A stretch of 7,692 nt of DNA from DATEAV01 sp964575425. Lineage in GTDB: Bacteria > Chloroflexota > Anaerolineae > Anaerolineales > E44-bin32. Below are positions 6,420 to 7,692 of this stretch, one piece after another; position 1 is the first letter of the stretch; the number at the start of each line of letters is the position of its first letter. The notes beneath the pieces are model-generated. The model was not told the DNA's origin and did no database searches. It worked only from the letters and a program-made list of their open reading frames with translations. The DNA lies in assembly GCA_964575425.1 (NCBI GenBank), contig CAZNRD010000082.1:1-7692 (forward strand), given 5' to 3'. Both the position numbers and the translations under genes were made by a program.

Positions 6420-7571
6420 CTACGGGCGCGTGGCCGGGTCGAACAACTTGTCGTGTTCTTGTAGGGCGAAGCGGTCGGTCATGCCGGCGATGTAGTCGCA
6501 GACCGTGCGCTCCAGGCCTGCATCGCGGGCGCGGGCCCGGACTTCGCTGCTCAGCACCTCCGGCCGGCTGACATACGCCTCGAACAGGTTTTCCAGGATC
6601 CGCTCCGCCTTCACCTGCATTCGAACGACACGATGATGCTGATACATGTTCTCGAAGAGGAAGCCCTTGAGCTGTCGGTTGATGGCGCTCATGGAATCGG
6701 AGTGGTCGATGATGTTGAAGGCGAGGCGCTGGATATCCGCTGGCGACCGGGCACCGGCCTGCTGGATGCGGCGCCCTGTCGCCTCGACGAGGTCGGTGAC
6801 CTCGAGGCCGATCAGGCGACGGATGAGCCGATGACGGGTCAGTTCATCCAGCGGCCGCTCACGGCTCCCGACGCTGTCGAGCAGGAGCTCCCATAGAGAG
6901 AGGCCGGAGAGCTGGGCGGGCTCGATCAGGCCGGAGCGCAGGCCGTCGTCGAGATCGTGCGCGGTGTAGGCGAGCTCATCGGCGGCGTTGCAAATCTGGG
7001 CCTCGAGGTGGCCTCGTTTGTCGGGGTCGTAGCCTGCGGCATCGGCAACGTCATATTCCGTCTCATGCTTGACGATGCCCTCGCGCACCTCCCAGGTCAG
7101 GTTGAGGCCGGGGAACTCGGGGTAGCGGCGCTCGAGCTCCGTGACGATGCGCATGGACTGCCTGTTGTGGTCGAAGCCGCCGTGATCAGCCATCAACCGT
7201 CTGAGGGTCTTCTCGCCGGAGTGACCGAAGGGAGGATGGCCGAGGTCATGAGCCAGGCAGATCGCTTCGACGAGGTCTTCGTTGGCGCCCAGGGCGCGGG
7301 CGACCGTGCGCGCGATCTGGGCGACTTCGAGCGTGTGCGTTAGGCGGGTGCGGTAGTAATCCCCCTCGTGGTTGACGAAGACCTGCGTCTTGTACTCGAG
7401 TCGACGTAACGCGGTGGTGTGGAGGAGGCGGTCGCGATCCCGCTGGAAGGCGGTGCGGTAGCCCGGCTCGTCTTCGGGGTGGGCGCGCCCGCGCGAGAGT
7501 CGGCTGCGGATCCCGTAGGGGGCAAGCGAGCGCTCTTCCGCTTCTTCGATGTGTTGTCGGCTTCGTAGCAT
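6420..7571 (-). CDS. dgt: Deoxyguanosinetriphosphate triphosphohydrolase-like protein (HD domain)
   Basis: Members of this family hydrolyse dNTPs to deoxynucleoside and triphosphate, helping to balance precursor pools. The 383-residue protein has YRTAFQRDRDRLLHTTALRRLEYKTQVF (residues 38-65, typical of dGTPase N-termini; given here in outline), then TRLTHTLEVAQIAR with metal ligand H79, LAHDLGHPPFGHSGE with H108 and D109, and NAADELAY with D198, completing the H...HD...D metal site. A C-terminal helical part follows. The ATG at 7571 gives the family-like start MLRSRQ. The leader has no convincing Shine-Dalgarno motif. A promoter lies just upstream and greA follows after 12 nt. Substrate preference cannot be told from sequence, because many dGTPase-like proteins act on several dNTPs. 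Confidence 0.94.
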   Translation of the reverse strand: MLRSRQHIEEAEERSLAPYGIRSRLSRGRAHPEDEPGYRTAFQRDRDRLLHTTALRRLEYKTQVFVNHEGDYYRTRLTHTLEVAQIARTVARALGANEDLVEAICLAHDLGHPPFGHSGEKTLRRLMADHGGFDHNRQSMRIVTELERRYPEFPGLNLTWEVREGIVKHETEYDVADAAGYDPDKRGHLEAQICNAADELAYTAHDLDDGLRSGLIEPAQLSGLSLWELLLDSVGSRERPLDELTRHRLIRRLIGLEVTDLVEATGRRIQQAGARSPADIQRLAFNIIDHSDSMSAINRQLKGFLFENMYQHHRVVRMQVKAERILENLFEAYVSRPEVLSSEVRARARDAGLERTVCDYIAGMTDRFALQEHDKLFDPATRP

Positions 7572-7597
7572 TGACCGTGTCCCAGGAGGGAATATGC

Positions 7598-7627
7598 AGT
7601 TTACCCGAGAGCGTCGCTGGCTGTCAA
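7598..7627 (-). promoter_or_regulatory. Sigma70-type promoter for dgt-greA
   Basis: On the minus strand a perfect TTGACA (7627-7622), an 18-nt spacer and TAAACT (7603-7598, 4 of 6) precede dgt. The expected start point is near 7591, leaving a leader of only about 20 nt before the ATG. The -35 hexamer starts 11 nt from the inner edge of the right repeat, closely mirroring the dprA promoter at the other end. Confidence 0.55.
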
Positions 7628-7638
7628 TGCGCGGGGCT

Positions 7639-7692
7639 GAGACTGTTGAATAAGAATCCTGCGAATCCCCTTTGGGGCTGCGGGGTTTGAGC
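7639..7692. repeat. Right copy of the 54-bp inverted repeat
   Basis: This is the reverse complement of 15-68 with a single mismatch (A at 7653). It runs to the last base of the window, so its true outer limit is unknown. The inner edge begins GAGACTGTTGAATAAG. A stem of nine positions with two mismatches can form around CCCC-TTT-GGGG (7662-7682). The elements, if mobile, would lie outside the window on both sides with their tips pointing inward. Confidence 0.85.

Noticed and set aside
15..7692. Composite transposon carrying dprA to greA
   Set aside because: The flanking repeats are inverted, but the cargo is core housekeeping genes in a normal context and no transposase or target duplication can be seen.
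1..7692. Circular plasmid or complete circular element
   Set aside because: The end repeats are inverted rather than direct, so the ends do not overlap to close a circle, and there is no replication or partition gene.

Overview
The window is GC-rich, gene-dense bacterial chromosome carrying housekeeping genes. Three things point to the phylum Chloroflexota, probably an Anaerolineae-like lineage. The first is a DUF5679-type zinc ribbon in front of TopA. The second is an uncharacterised two-membrane-segment protein of a type I associate with that group. The third is the general look of the dgt and greA products. This assignment comes from recalled protein features and was not checked by a search. 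Both ends of the window lie inside two copies of the same 54-bp repeat in opposite orientation, so it looks like a contig that broke at a dispersed repeat.

Layout, left to right. Positions 15-68 hold the left repeat copy. A sigma70-type promoter (81-110) and a leader with two tandem, nearly identical hairpins (114-145) precede a tight plus-strand operon: dprA (166-1278, DNA uptake/recombination mediator), a mannose-1-phosphate guanylyltransferase gene (1282-2376, GDP-mannose synthesis) and topA (2387-4732, DNA topoisomerase I with an extra N-terminal zinc ribbon). Gaps are 3 and 10 nt. A second plus-strand promoter (4750-4778), containing a C6-A-G6 dyad, drives a monocistronic gene for an unknown two-TM membrane protein (4849-5865). 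A perfect 10-bp-stem terminator (5884-5910) closes the plus-strand genes. On the minus strand, reading from the right, a promoter (7627-7598) drives dgt (7571-6420, dNTP triphosphohydrolase) and then greA (6407-5940, transcript cleavage factor), 12 nt apart. Positions 7639-7692 hold the right repeat copy.

The genes mostly concern nucleic-acid maintenance: ssDNA handling (DprA), supercoiling (TopA), dNTP pool control (Dgt) and rescue of stalled RNA polymerase (GreA). A sugar-nucleotide enzyme is embedded in the dprA-topA operon, and an uncharacterised membrane protein sits between the two operons. No rRNA, tRNA, CRISPR array, transposase gene or phage gene is visible. The less ordinary signals are the mirrored terminal repeats next to two similar promoters, the TopA zinc-ribbon fusion, the membrane protein family and the tandem-hairpin leader of dprA.
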